Shown here: positions 13,865 to 28,089 of the stretch, in pieces
Layout: each line of letters starts with the position of its first letter
How positions within the stretch are numbered: the stretch's first letter is position 1
DNA from: Eonycteris spelaea
Lineage: Eukaryota; Chordata; Mammalia; Chiroptera; Pteropodidae
Assembly (NCBI GenBank): GCA_003508835.1
Contig: PUFA01000021.1
Location: 5,868,501-5,932,500 of the forward strand
Reading direction: 5' to 3'
Length of the DNA: 64,000 nucleotides
Position numbers and translations under genes: made by a program
The notes under the pieces: generated by a model
What the model saw: the letters and a program-made list of their open reading frames with translations, nothing else
Told to the model about the DNA's origin: nothing
Databases searched by the model: none

Positions 13865-14080
13865 GAACTCAAAATGACCTAGGTTCAAATCGCATCCTTG
13901 TCATTTTCAGCCATGCGACACTGGGCAAGGCACTTGTCATTGGTAAGCCTCAGGTTTTCAATCTGTAGAATGGGGCTGAAAATTACAGCTAACTCATTAA
14001 CTGGCTGGAGACTGCCCGGGACACATTTGCAAAGAGTCTGGCACAATGCGTGGCAGCTAGCAAATACGTGACATTGCAAT
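13865..14080 (+). repeat. MIR SINE
   Basis: Nearly the whole core is legible: GACCTAGGTTCAAATCGCAT (tRNA box B-like), GACACTGGGCAAGGCACTTG, GCCTCAGGTTTTCAATCTGT, AGAATGGGG, then the terminal 'agtctggcacaatgcgtggcagctagcaaatacgtg'. Confidence 0.85.
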
Positions 14081-14349
14081 GTTTTTCAACCTAATTTTAT
14101 TCATCATGTATCAAATAAGTAAATTTAACTTTAATATTATAAAATATAAAATTCAGCAACCTATCTGTCAGGAAAAAAAAGGAACAAAGTACTTTTATCA
14201 TTTATTTAACTTGCTTCCTAAACCACTTATAAATGTCTTATTTTAAAATAAGTGGGGGAAAGTTTTAGTAACTAGATCTAGGAAGGGCTATCCCAAAGGC
14301 TTCCTAAGTGTTTCCTATTTTTTCATTGGAAATCCAACCTCCGCACAGC

Positions 14350-14740
14350 CCCCCAGAATGAAGTTTCCAGCATGCAAATGTGATCGGGTCACCCCTCTGC
14401 TGGAAGGATGAAATCACAAGCCCCTGATCACACATCTGCCCCCTTATCTCAACCTCCTCCATCCCCTTCCGGCTCAGGAAGGCCTGATGCACGGGCTCAT
14501 CGCCACCCCCACCCTCCCCCCGCCCCAGACCCCTCACCACACACCTTCTCTACTCTTTGTTCTAGCAATCATTTTTCACTAGTTCCGTCTACACCGCATT
14601 TCTTAGTTCTGTCTACACTGCTCAGCTCTGGAGCCACCACACTAAAGCAGCACCCACAGCACACACATTTGATCCCCACTGTAAGATGCCCTTCCGGCAT
14701 GCTCCCATAGCAACCGACCTGTCTCACCCGAGCACTGGGT
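14350..14740 (+). repeat. L2 LINE 3' fragment
   Basis: The pyrimidine-rich stretch has L2-like phrases: GGGTCACCCCTCTGCTGGAA near 14384, then ACAAGCCCCTGATCACAC and TCTCAACCTCCTCC. It is diverged, with no coding capacity. Confidence 0.5.
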
Positions 14741-14924
14741 TTCAAACTGTCTGATCTTATACCCACTCCCAACTAGGTCTCTTACCCCTCACTCTCCTTT
14801 GTCTGCCCAACGCACAGAAACTGGCAAGTTTTGGGGCTCAATAGGCCTGCTTCATGTCTGAAGCAAAGCGAGAACAAGTGACTTCCTCCTGGCACATCCA
14901 AGTGAGTGTGGTAGGGATTATTAA

Positions 14925-15122
14925 ATAATACAAGTTAATTTTTATTGAGACGGCCAATGTAGTGGCAGTATTTTATATACATTTCCTCATTTACATCTGA
15001 AATTGTAAGTGTAGGTTGATGTTATTGTGATCGCCTAGAGGAGGAAGAAGCTCCACGCGGATGAATCATGCACCTGACCTTAGGGACCTCCCTCCAGCGG
15101 GGCAGAGCTGGGTTTCCACTTG
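14925..15122 (-). repeat. MIR SINE fragment, antisense
   Basis: TTTTATATACATTTCCTCAT followed by GATGTTATTGTGATCGCC, then ACCTGACCTTAGGGACC and GGCAGAGCTGGGTTTCCA, follow the order of a reverse-complement MIR. Confidence 0.6.
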
Positions 15123-15639
15123 GGCACCACTATACAATAAAAAGAGATACAATTAAAAAAAAAGAAAGAAAAAATGTCCTAAGGGATCTTTGGACTCTGG
15201 TGACTCAGCCTCTGAGGAATTATAGTGTTCTAGGTTTAATCTGAAGCTGGAAGTCTGAGATCTCTGGCCAGATTTTAGAAAGCTGGGCCATCGAGATGAT
15301 CCAGTGTAAAACGTGGACGTGTGTGTGTTCTTTATCAAGAGCTCACTTACAGCTGATGACCTGACATCCTCAGACAGAACTAAATTTCTGGAAATGTCTG
15401 TAGCTAAGCGACTTCTTGGAAACACTTTCAGCCTCTCGTTTTTCTCCTCCCATTCTCTCTTGCCCAGACCACCCACCTCGATTCCCTTCCAGGAGCATCT
15501 TACCACCATCCTTCACTGAAATTGTTCTTTCAAGGTACCAAGAGCACACGCTGCTAAACCAATGTCATCGGAGAGTTACCTTAGTCTGGACTTAATTGCA
15601 CTGGTTGTAGTTATTGAACTTCTACCTTGACACGCTGTT

Positions 15640-16086
15640 CTCTTGGCTTCTAAGAGATGACAGTGACCTATACTTTTGGCTTGTCTCTTCTACATTGTGG
15701 GAGGCATCAGGGCTCAGTCCTTGGATGGCGTCTCTCCACACTCACTTCCTAGATAATCTCTTCTAGACACATGGTCTTAAATGCCATCTCCCTGCTGAGG
15801 ACTTCCTAATTCTCGTCTCCTGCCTGAGCTTCTCCCCTGGACTCTGACTTGCATATCCAACTGTCTACTTCACATGTGCATTTTGATTCTGACAGACAGA
15901 CATCACATGTCCAGAATGAAGATCTTAATACCTACCAGACTGTCCCCAAACCCAACCAACTCCCTTGCAGCCTGTCCCATCCTAGTCAGTGGTGACTCCA
16001 TCTTCTGGTTCTTGGCTCAGTGGCATCCTTGAGTCTTCCTTCTCTTATCATCATGTCTAGTCCGTGAGAAAATCTTGTAGGCTCTA

Positions 16087-16140
<54 letters not shown>

Positions 16141-16800
16141 CCAGAATTACACTACTTCTATACCCTTCAGTGCCACCATCCTGGGCCACACCATGAAGCC
16201 ATCTCCTGCTTAGATCACCACAGTTCCACCTAACTGCTTCTCCTGCCTTTGGCCTTGATGTCCTACGTGTCTTCTCCACACAGCGGTCAGCGTGACCCTG
16301 CTACAAAATAAATCACGTTGTGTCACTCCTGTTGAAATCCTCCGTGGCTCCCATGGGTTTGCGTAGCCAGCATCCTTAAGACTTCACCAAGACTTATAAG
16401 GCTTTCCCTGATCTAGCCTTCCACCCCTACTCGGTGGTCACTTCGCTGACCTCAAGTCATTTCCCTGCCCTCCTCCACCCGCCGGTTTCCTGGCCATTCT
16501 GCACACATATCACAGACACGCCCATTCTGCCACCTTTTAAACTTGTTGTTCCTTCCCCTAGATATTAATACAGCCAACTCCCTCACCTCCTTCATGACTG
16601 ACTCAAAAGCGTCCTTCTAATTAGAGCTTTCCCCGGCCACGCTACCAAAAATATTTATCTTGATGATTTTGTCTCCTCCATCTGAAATGAGGTCAAGGAT
16701 ATCATCAGTCGATATTGATCACTACTGTATCCCAGAGTCTAAATCAGTGTCAGTGAATCAGAAGTGCTTAATAAATAATTATTGAATGAATCAATTCATT
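15640..16800 (+). repeat. L2-like LINE 3' region interrupted by a CA repeat
   Basis: The 3' part is typical of L2: TGTCACTCCTGTTGAAATCC, TCCGTGGCTCCCATGGG, then CTCCCTCACCTCCTTCATGA, ending GTGCTTAATAAATAATTATT and GAATGAATCAA. Upstream phrases (GTGACTCCATCTTCTGGTTC) plausibly belong to the same element. A 51-bp CA microsatellite sits inside. Confidence 0.65.
16089..16139. repeat. (AC)n microsatellite
   Basis: An uninterrupted AC repeat of about 51 bases, probably polymorphic. The valine/cysteine-repeat reading frame across it on the minus strand is spurious. Confidence 0.98.
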
Positions 16801-18549
16801 CAAAAGTGAAAGTCACTATGTAATCCGTATTCACACATCCTCGCTATCAGTGACAAATCTCCAAAAATCGGAACTCTGAACATCCAAAAGCTATTTTTCA
16901 GTCTTGACTTTAACTGTGCTTCCCATTAGCGAGCCAGGTGGCTCCAAACTTTACGACACATGGAATGGTCTCAAGCACATAGATTTAGGTCTGGAGTCCA
17001 GAAGCGCCAATAGATTCCTAAACTCTCACAAACGGCAGAGTCTGTCTCTGTACACCTTTCCTGGGCCATAGTTTCCTAATATCTAAATGGGGCATATGAT
17101 CTCATGCAACCCAAGTATTTATGCAGAGTTATAAAATAATTTTATACTCGAAACCACCAGCAGCTATCTGCATGGAAAAAAAATCTTTACATGAATATTT
17201 AAAAATATGCATTTTACACAAAGTAATTTGAACATGAAAAATGTTCGTTCTAGCTCTAAAATTAAGACTCTCCAACGGCAAATTGATTTTTTTTTTTCCA
17301 CCAGGTAGCAAAAACGAAATATGGCTGGAGAATCTGAGGAACAGGTGGAGACGGGGAGGGAAGTGAAGGCACAAGGAATTTTGCTGACCAACGGCTGTTC
17401 TCTTTCTGGCCAAAGCCGGTACCTCTCCCCCATCCCCCGCAGGGCACGCACCCCGCATCGGAGCCTCAGAAACATTCACTCCAGACACCAGCGGGAAAGC
17501 GGCTTTCGCCCCGTGATTACTCTTACAACCTTTTCCTAGATGCAAGGCAGACGGAGCCGTGGGGGCGCTCTCTCTGCTCTTTCGCACCCCCAGCCTCTCC
17601 CACACACCCGCACTCCCACTCCTACTAAGAGGATACAGGGGACCATGCACAAGTTCAGCAGGTGTCATCGCTGAGACAAAGACCTGGAAGCTGAGACTCC
17701 TGGTTTCTTTCCCCAGGTCTGTACGGGAAATGAAACGGCCTTTAGCAAGTCCCGTGGACTCTCTGGGCCTCAGTTTCCTCTTTGTTGCAGTGGCTGGGAA
17801 GTGTCACGATGCTTTAGTTTCCCGCAAGCGCCACCAGTTCCCCACTCCTCGACATGATCTAGTAAGTCGTTTCATAAACTTGTAAAACGAAGTTTCCATA
17901 GTCTCCCAGCCACCCGCCCCCCACAACCAGACTGCTTCTCAGCTCTGCCCTACAGATGTTTTGGTACTGGTGCTGGGCTGGCATTCATGGTTGCCTACCT
18001 CCAAAATTCTCTTAAAGAGAGAGAGAGTGACTGGAAAGAATATCGGTTCCATTTCAGTAAACACACCCAGCACAATTTGGGGGCAGCAGAATTCCAGCCT
18101 GCACCCTAGCACGTCAGGCCAGTCCACACCAGTACTTACTGTGTGGAATTAAAGACCCTGTAGACACCTGCCTCAGGTGTGCAACAGGTTCCTTTTTTAT
18201 CCTATTTCTCTTCAGTCACCTATTTATGTCGAGAAAGGAAATGCATGAGCACAGTTTCTCTTGCTAGCGCAACACAATCACCAAATACTTTCAGAAGAGG
18301 AAAAAAAGTGCCAGGACATCCGGGTTAGCTGTCCCGCGTTTTATGAGACACCACGTTAGTCTCTCAACCACAGTGTCCTGTTCAGGCTGAACATAGGGTC
18401 CCTCCAGCGGAGTCACCAGCTCAGCCTGCTCTTTGATGGGTGCAACGACCACAGACGTGTCCCCTCCTCTGTCCTGGCAGAGAAAAGTGGATTGCTTCCC
18501 CCAACCCCAGCCCAGCCCAGCCTCTCCGTCCGCATCATAAGCAGGCAAC

Positions 18550-18840
18550 AGATTCAAGACTTCGTGATTCATTCATTAGTTTTCCCCGCTGTCGGAATCT
18601 GTGTAAATTCAATGGCAGGTATGGGGAGTCTGTTACTTGGCCCAGTGACTAAGTTGAGACAAAATACAATCAATTCCAGCCATGACAAAGTAGTAAAACT
18701 TCAAGGCAATTCATCACTGTAAAATTTTCACTACTATTGAAATCTGCGTAAATTGAATGCCTGCTCTGGGGAAATCCGTGACTTTCCTCCACAACTGAGT
18801 GTAGATAACCACAGGAGATCGTATAATGCTGAGTTTTACT
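18550..18840. repeat. Degenerate tandem duplication, unit about 144 bp
   Basis: GGAATCTGTGTAAATTCAAT near 18594 recurs as GAAATCTGCGTAAATTGAAT near 18738. Similarity continues on both sides (GATTCATTCATTAG against AATTCATCACTGTA upstream; TATGGGGAGTCTGTTAC against CTCTGGGGAAATCCGTGAC downstream). By eye the copies are roughly 65-70% identical, so the duplication is old. It ends about 330 bases from the exon donor. Confidence 0.5.
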
Positions 18841-19029
18841 GGCTTTGACCTTTTTCTGGAAACAATCAACAGGTGTAAATGATTCTCTATGAAATTTAAG
18901 TTAATTTTACGAATGTCTTCCGTCCTTCAATGGGAGAGATCAGAATACGAGAGACCGCATTACTTTCAAAAAAAAAAAAAGTGGCATGTTTGAGTTTAGC
19001 TGCTCAGGTAACATACAGGGGCGCCCTGG

Positions 19030-19992
<963 letters not shown>

Positions 19993-21161
19993 TCACATGA
20001 AGACTTTAAAAGGCCACCCAGCCAGGCCATCGCCGTGCGCTGGAGGGCAATCACGCTGCTGCAGTTGTTTTATGAGAAATTCTGGCACTAAATCTTTTAC
20101 TCCCTCCACCCCCACGTTCGTTTCTCTGGGTACAGCTTCAATGTCCCAAACTGGCCAAGTTGCATCCTCCTCTGGAGAACATCAGGAAGGGACATGTTTT
20201 CTTTGGAGGGTCTAATCTGCAGCTACTGTCGCGTTGATTTTTCTTTTTGGACAAGAAAAGTGAAAAGGAGGGGGAAATATTAAGTTGGAATAAATACACT
20301 TGGTCATTCAGTATTTTTTTTTAAACGCATTTCTAGAGGCATCTATTGTAAATGAAAAGACTAAGAAAAGCCTCCCTTTTCTAGATTTTAACGCCGGCCT
20401 CCACATCTTTCAGCATCCCTCTCTCTCTCTCTCTCTCCAGCTCGCGTTTAAGGGCCCCCTGCAGCTGTGTCTTCAAACGGAAAGCCAGTTGCCTCTCATT
20501 TATTTACAAGAACACAAGAGACAGCAAGGGCCGGGTGGGGACAGTGGAGGGGAGAGCACTTCCCTTGAATCTTGTCCAGAGACAAATTTGCATTCGAATG
20601 AAAACACTACTTTGTCAACCACTTCTCTGGGATCCTCCAGGCTCCCCCAGGGAGCAGAGAGTTTTTTTTTGTTTTGTTTTTTTTTTTTTTGAAGAGCAGA
20701 CTGGTGTGAAAAAGGGGGTTGGATTGCGCACAGAGAGAGACGCTGGGAAGAAAGGTTGTGGAATTAGGGATGGGGACAGGGTGGGGTGGAGGAAGCTGGA
20801 GAGATGGGGGGGGAGAGTGACCTGATGCCCTCGAGGTCAGAGGTTCCAGGTCTGCTCTCCACCCATTTTGGAATGGCAGTTGGCAAATGACACAGACTGG
20901 GCATTTTCGTCCGCAGGTAACACAGCATTCCTAGTTTTGTCTGGGATGTCAGGTGCACGTGAAAAGCTGAGGACTTCATTGAGCGGCGTCAAAATCCTCT
21001 CTTAAAAGCAGCCCAGAAAGAGAGGGAAACAGTTTGTTGAAAGACATTGTCTGTGTGAGGGTGTGTGTGCGCATTTATTTATATATTGATGCACATATTT
21101 TGTGTGTGTGTGTGCACATACGTATGTACGTATACGTGTGTCTCTCCATGCCCTGACAAAT

Positions 21162-21657
21162 ATTCTCTTCTCGACCAAACTCTCATCAGGCCCGTCTGAA
21201 CTCTCTTCTAAACTAGACCCTGATTTTTGGGCTTCTGTGTTTATCTCTGTATTGTCCAGTTTCAGCAAGAATTTTGCTAGGTCCCTTCAGTGAGCTTTCC
21301 ACTCTGGATGAGGTCTGATCACCCTCCATGTCTGATCAAGCTCCTCCTCCCCAGCGTCCCAGGTGCTGGCTGGTCACCCTGAACTGTGTCTTCAGCCACA
21401 ATCCTATTAGGTCCGTTTGCCTGAACCCCTCCCCACCGATGTCTCCTCTTAGTAATGTTCTGCCCACTGGCCCCACCTGGTCCTCCTGGTCCCCGGCTGT
21501 AAATTCCCACTTTCCTCATTGTATGCGGCACTGAGCCCAGTTCTATACACTGAGGTCGCTTTTCCTCTCTTGCAATAGTTTTTTTTTTTCTTTTTTTCCT
21601 TCCTGAATAAAATCTGTATTTACCGCTTCACTGCTCAGTTCTGGGTTTCCTTTAACA
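21162..21657 (+). mobile_element. Solitary ERV-type LTR, copy 1
   Basis: Aligns along its length with 58112-58588: ATTCTCTTCTCGACCAAACT, then GTCCAGTTTCAGCAAGAA, TGTCTCCTCTTAGTAATG and TGTAAATTCCCACTTTCC, with an AATAAA-like signal in CTGAATAAAATCTG, ending TTTAACA. Layout and terminal motifs fit an old ERVL-class LTR, though I cannot name the subfamily. No internal retroviral sequence is adjacent. Confidence 0.6.
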
Positions 21658-21984
21658 CCGCGGAGCAATTGTTTTGAGCGTGACAGTAGGAGGGAAAGTA
21701 AACGCGAGCTCCATGATTTGTTCGATGATGTGTCTCCGGAAACTAAAGCGAAGCCCGGGCACGGCAGAGATGCCGCGAACGTTTGTAGAAAGAAAAAAAA
21801 TGTAGAAATGTTTAGTAAAGCTGGTCCCAAGGCTTCGGCAGTGGGAGCTTTTACATGTGGAAGGCAGTGGATGAACTGCGACTCAACCCCGATCCAGGGT
21901 CATCCAGGCATCACCGGGCTGCTTAGATCCAACTTTGCTTTCTTCCTGCTGGAATTCTGAGCATGAATTGTGTGGACTGGGCTT

Positions 21985-22165
21985 CTCAACCCTGGCAGCA
22001 TGTTCCAATCACCAGAGGGGCTTTTGAAAAAAATCTCAGTAGCCACACTGTACATTGGCCATTGAATCAGAATCTCTGGGGCGGGGGGGGGGGCGGGCGG
22101 CTCAACCACCAGGCTTTTGGGAAGCACGCCAGGTGATTCCAGCTGCAACTGAAAGTGAGAACACG
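21985..22165 (+). repeat. MER5A-like DNA transposon fragment
   Basis: GGCTTCTCAACCCTGGCAGC, CAATCACCAGAGGGGCTTTT, TTGAATCAGAATCTCTGGGG, then CCAGGTGATTCCAGCTGCAA follow the MER5A order. A long G run (22080-22100) sits in the middle. Confidence 0.75.
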
Positions 22166-22295
22166 TTATCCTAGTCTTCCAGGTGAGGCCCCAGTTGTAG
22201 CAGCCGGATGAGCCTTTACTGAGTCGGAAACTCTAAGGGGAGGGGTGGGAAAGAGATCTGTGTTCTAACAAGTGCTCAAGGTGATTATGGTGCTC

Positions 22296-22435
22296 ACTAA
22301 GTTTGTAAGCCACTGATCTAGAAGCGATTGTGATTCAGGGGTCTGGAGCGGGCCTGAGACTCTGCATTTCTGACAGTCTCCGGCGGAAGGCTGATGCTGC
22401 TGCTCTGAGACCCACCGCTAAGGCCACGGTCACCC
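22296..22435 (+). repeat. Second MER5A-like fragment
   Basis: AAGCCACTGATCTAGAAGCG, then GAGACTCTGCATTTCTGACA and CTGATGCTGCTGCTCTGAGA resemble the MER5A 3' half. It may be a separate insertion or part of the adjacent element. Confidence 0.6.
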
Positions 22436-25400
22436 TTCCTTCGCTTTCCCTCTGAAGCTCTCCCCGGGCCTGAGCGACATTCAGCCACACGCAACCCAGC
22501 TGGCAAGGGATGGAAAAGCCTCCGACAAGAATTTCTGTAAAGTCTTCCCAGAGGAGCATGAGGAGAAAGGACCCCAGAGGGTGTAAGGAGAGGCCCCTGC
22601 TAACAACAGGACAGAGACTTTTTTGTGAAGGATCGGGTACATAACATTCATAATAACCCTAGAAGACCTTAATGATGTCATTCGTTATCAAGCAGCACGT
22701 TTCTAATAAAATAAGTGCTCAAGTATTTAAAGTAAGTACTAAAGTATACCACATTATATAGTATTCTAATACTTCAATATTAAAATGATGTGGATCCTAG
22801 GGAAACCTTGAATAAACTTTGCAAAAACTTTATTTTCCTTTTAATTTGTTGGAACTTCGAGGCTCAGGAATGCCAACTCTGCTGAATATTATTGTCTATG
22901 AGGTTTCTTAAGTGGCCCCCAAATCTGTAGAAGATTCGAGAACTGCCACGCTAGCTCAAGACATTTTGACAGGTTATAGCAACCAATTCGAAAATGTCTT
23001 TAAATATCGTAATATCTTGGTGAAATTTTGTCGATAACTTCTTTATGTGAAAAAAAAACATAAACAATAACATTTTTATACTCTTTAAGGTTGATGTTGT
23101 TTGGAAATGTTTTAATACCTTCATGGTCCAACGCAGTAACCGCCAGACACACGGGCCTACTGTGACCACTTGAAATGGACACTGGATTTAAACACGAATT
23201 TAACTTAATTAATTTGAATTAAGTTGAATTTAAATAGGCAAATGGGACTAGTGGCTCCCTAACCATACTGCATAGTTGAATAAGCTTTTCTGCAGTTTAC
23301 AATAAATAATTCAGGGGTGTTACATTCTAGCCTGATGGTCTACAGCATACTAAGTGTATAAGAATGGTTCTCTGGCTAAACTAAGAGGTCTGTTTTTAGC
23401 ATCAATTGGACAAAAGCAGTAATCTTTTGGGAGCTGTTTCCAATCTTGTTTATGTTTTGTTCCATTATGTGATTTCATTCAGCACCTCTTAGCCAGTTAG
23501 GGATACAAAAAGCTGCACCTGAAGCCTTCTGCACATTCTATAGCATAGTTTATTACTACCTAGATCACCGGATTAATAATAACATAAACACAGTTCAACA
23601 CACGTAGACTCGCATCCACTTTACTGTTATGGAAGCTCAATTCTACCTTAAAAGTACGTTAACTCTATGAAAACCTGAAAATTCGATTTTAGAGTAGAAT
23701 TCCAAATAAAACAACAACAACAAATGACTACTATATGCTTCTCTAAAAATATTTGGGAATGTGTGTGTACAAGCAATGAGAATCGAAATATACACATATA
23801 TTTTATTGATGAGACTTTTAAAAGGAAAATAATAATACAAAAATTTTTTGGTATTTTGGAGACTATTATGTCCCAATACTGTCCTGGCTGACAGTGGGGG
23901 CTACTGACAGGGACAATTCCTGCCGGTCACTTCATTTTTAGCTCTCTGAATCAGTCTCAACCCAAATGCTCCTTTGTTGTCTTTTTTGTCTGTACAGAAT
24001 GGGGGACCCAGATACATGAATGACAAGGAAACAGGACACTATGGGCTAGATGTTCCGATTGAATTGCTTTGGGCTAGTAGAGTCTGGTGTATATACATGT
24101 CATTCCTTTCTTGCTTCCCTTATAGAAAATTCACCGAGAGAAAATGAAACCTTACTTTCAATTTTTATGGACATTTAGATTACAGCTCAAATAAAAAAAA
24201 ATTGCAGCAATTTTTTAATAGGATATGAGCAATACTCATAATCAACGAAGCTCTCATAAATTAAATATTTCATCTGTGTTATAGTTTACATATGTTTCAG
24301 ATGGATCGGAGTTAGGGTATCCTATAGTTGTGATTTTTATATATGTTTGCATGTGTTTGCACGCGCACACTTGTATACTGAGGCCTGCTGTGTAACTGTG
24401 GAGTGCATTTAGACCTACTTCATAGAAGTGTTGAAAGAGGGGATGTAGTTGCCAAGTTGGTGGAAATAACGTTGAAAGGAGAATTTAGGGAATACATAAT
24501 TATTCTCACTATCAGTCCTCGAGTTCCATGCGTTAATATGCACATTCAGTCAATAAACCATGAACGAGAGCCTCTTCTAGCCCATGAAAAATGAGGCGTT
24601 TGTGAAGGTCTCCCCACGATCCACATCCATGGAGTATTTTACCTCGACATGCCCTTGGAGGCCTGTCGTTGTTTTTGTTCGGACACAATGTTATCTGGCT
24701 CACTTTTCCAGAAGTTTGAGCCCCTGAGCATAAGACGCTCTTGGAGCGGAAGGTGGCATCAGCCTCAGCGCAGAGCTGAGCTGTTTCCAGACCTCCTCAC
24801 ACTATCTCTTCTGGAACGGGGGTAGGGATGGCACAGGGGGACAGGGGAAAATTCTTTGAGCTTGGAAATGTACTGAATCCTTATTCTTTGGGAATTTGGC
24901 AGTGCAAAAATCCCAGAGGAAAAACCCACTGCAAACAGCCAGTGAAGAGAAGTGACAGCCTGGCCTTTAAGGAATCTCAACTTCAAATCACGAGTGTCAC
25001 TGAGCAAAACATTTCAGAGAGCAGCAGGTCCTCGGTTTACGAGCACCGCTTGTGAAGATGCGCTGAGACCTGACAAGCGTCCAGTGATAGTCAGCGAGGC
25101 TCCAAACTGCGGGTCGAAAGGGATATTTACTTAAGAGTGCTGGGCAGCCAGGCCCACAGCATCGGGAATGGGACCGGGAGTCCCCATAGGTTCCCAGAGG
25201 GGGGCTTAGCGATGGGTAAGCAGTTTGTCCCCATCAACCGTCTTCGTCACGTGTCACTTTCGGGGAATCTAATAAATCTAATAAATCATGGTGTCTCCCC
25301 TTTGCAGATGGTCCTGGTTTGCACACAGCTCCTGTGCAAAAACAACGTCACGAGAGGCAAAGCTGGCCAGCACGTGTCACAGGAATGCAGAAGCAACAGG

Positions 25401-26344
25401 GTCAGGGCCTCGAAGAGCGACAAGACACAGGCATGGTGCAGGGCTGGGCGAGGAACGGGCTGGGCTGGTCTTTGAGGGGAGGCCAACGCAGAGAGTATTA
25501 AGTGGTGACTGGACTGAGAGAAAATAAAAGCAATGATGAAATACTTCTCTTTCCATAAATAACGAAGCCTGAATAACTTAAATACTAAAAACTAGGACAT
25601 GGCTTTAGCATGATATCTTTAAAAAAAATGTCTACATAAGAACTATCTGGTAACATGATTTAGTAATATTAGCTACGTGTTACTGATTAAAATGTCTAAG
25701 AATTTTGGGGACTTTCCCAGGCTCCGTTTGCAAAGAGCGTTAGGCTTGTAGGTGAATCTGGACAATTAAGGTCCCACGCTGGGAAACAAGGAATCACCAA
25801 GTCCACCATGTAAACAGTCTTACTTAGGTATTATATGAAACGTTCCTATGATATAATGCACTTAAAAAGAATCTACATCCCCAACGAAGTTTTGTGCCCG
25901 TGAACTTACTCCGGGATAAAAGAAATGTACTTGAACACTACCAGCATTGCTCTCCAACTTTTTATAACTTCTCTTCTGAAATTGTCTTCAGAAGGCATGC
26001 CACTCTTTAAAATAATTCCCAAGGTAGAAAATCCTGGTTAGTATAAAACAAAGTTACGGAGACAGCACCTACGTGCCTCTTGAGTCATCATTGCCAGGAT
26101 GAGGAAGAAGGGCTGGTTTTACCTGGTGGTGACATCGACTAACATTGAAAGGTCATGCCCGGAGCAAAGTCAATTCAAGTAACTGAAAAACCCAAGGCGC
26201 TTGGAAGAAGTTCCTTCCTCAGAGGAGAACATGTGAATTCAAAGGACCATGAGAGCTATAATCTTGGAGATAACAATGGAGACCACCTCACTGTTTTCTC
26301 TTTGCATGAAGGTCCTGATATTATGAAGGAGGGGAGGAGCAAGA

Positions 26345-26458
26345 GGGAGAGAGAGAAGAGGCGAGGAGAGGAGAGGAGAGGAGGGAGAGAGGAGAGGAGA
26401 GGAGAGGAGAGGAGAGGAGAGGAGAGGAGAGGAAGGGAGGGGAGGGAGGGGAGGGGAA
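26345..26458. repeat. (GAGGA)n purine-only tract
   Basis: Over 100 bases are almost exclusively G and A on the plus strand, built on GAGGA/GGAGA pentamers that drift into GGGAG at the end. Such mirror-repeat purine tracts can adopt triplex DNA. Confidence 0.95.
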
Positions 26459-28089
26459 GCTGGAAGAGGTGGTTACAGGGCCCATTTCCCCATGGCCAAT
26501 AAGCCAGTAGTACAAACTGGGTGGTGTAGATTTTTGCATCCTGGATACCGGTTTTCCCTTCCCTCTAATCTCTCTTTAACAGAAGTACAATTAGGGTCAT
26601 TATTAACAAATACTCTGAAAGTATTTCATATGCCATTAATGGGGTCTACCAGTGTCAACAAAATAGAGAAGAAAAAATGAAACAATGACATAAGTGTCTT
26701 ACATAAATTTATCTTAAAAATAAATAAGGAGGGATTTCTTGATGGTATTTCCTTCTAAAAGACATGAGCTTTGGCAAAAGTACACTACATAAAACTTTTA
26801 TTTCAGCGAGAGGCTCATTTAATATGACTTCAATAACCCAGATATTTGCTCAGACGAGGAAATGTTATAGAAAATGCATACACACCCTCCCTGCCTTGAG
26901 AAATGTTTCAATTATTGAAGCCAGATTAAATATATTCATGCTGGAGACAGAAAATGGAGGGAGAAGATTTTAAAGCAGAACGATGAGAAAGAAGTTCTGA
27001 TAGGTAGCCATCTGAAACTCTCTTAAAAAAAACTGCCAGTTTCCCACAAATATGCCAAGGAAAGTACACAAAATGGCATCATTTCTCCTCTAAGTGCTGC
27101 ATAATATATATTTTACACTAATCATATCTCGCTGTAATTTTGTGTTTCCCAAGGTCATTAGTGACTTTTCTCCTGACAAGTAAGTAAAACCCTTCTCTCA
27201 TAATTCAGCATACTGGAGTGATGTCACACTAGCTGTCTGCATAACTTTCATCATTCAACCATCAATACACACAGGCTTTTACTGGGGACCTGCCCCTTCT
27301 TTGCACCCACAGAGCTCTCCACCCCCTTGACCTTCACGTCTACCAGACGTGAGGGTGCACCCAAACTCAACAAACATACCCACCACTGGCAGAAGTGAGC
27401 AGACAACATATTGATAATTATAATATAGCATAAATAGGGACTTTTAAGACATAAAAGTCAGTGCAACATTAAATAGGCCAGATCAAAAGGAAACGGAAAT
27501 CTTGCTTCTTGAAAAGCTCATTGCTTTTCTAGAGTCTCCGCCATTGTTCAGTTTTACTGCACAGAACTATCAGACGATTCTAAATTTCCCCAGGGCTGGG
27601 AATGTGCCTGCTTACTCCAGTTCTGCTGGAGGACACGAAAGTGGCTTCAAACCCTTTAGGTTTCTGTACCACTTTGCCAGTACTCTCTATACTTTCTTAT
27701 TTCTCGCATGTTTTGTTTCTTTAGGGATGAAATGCTTGGTGAGACTCCTCTATGTTTGGACGTAGAAACAACCAACATTTTTAGAGCAACTCCTCTGTGC
27801 CAGAAGTTTTATATTCAGCGTTTCATATAATCCACAGGAAACTGTGTGTGAGTGGAAGCAGACACAGCCCGGAGGGCAGCCAACTTCTTTAACGTCTCAC
27901 CACCCACAGCCTTCGCAGTGAGATTGTAAAGAGTCGGGCTGGGGTTGGAGGAACTGGGTGAACATTTGCTGAACCCTTGGCCGGTTCCTTGGGATACAAA
28001 GATTAATTTTGTAGGTTTTCACTCCAATCTGATGCAAAGAAAGAGATTTATATGCAACTGACTGTAGGGTATTATTATATGTGACATGA

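Noticed and set aside
15986..16279. Minus-strand frame with a Cys-Val repeat
   Set aside because: It is created by the AC microsatellite at 16089-16139 within an L2-like element.
17129..17668. 179-codon minus-strand open frame
   Set aside because: No recognisable domain, mixed composition running into AT-rich sequence, and no flanking exon structure matching CTNND2.
23935..24060. Possible exon after the acceptor-like TGTCTGTACAG on the plus strand
   Set aside because: No reading frame gives a recognisable peptide and there is no matching donor or gene context on that strand.
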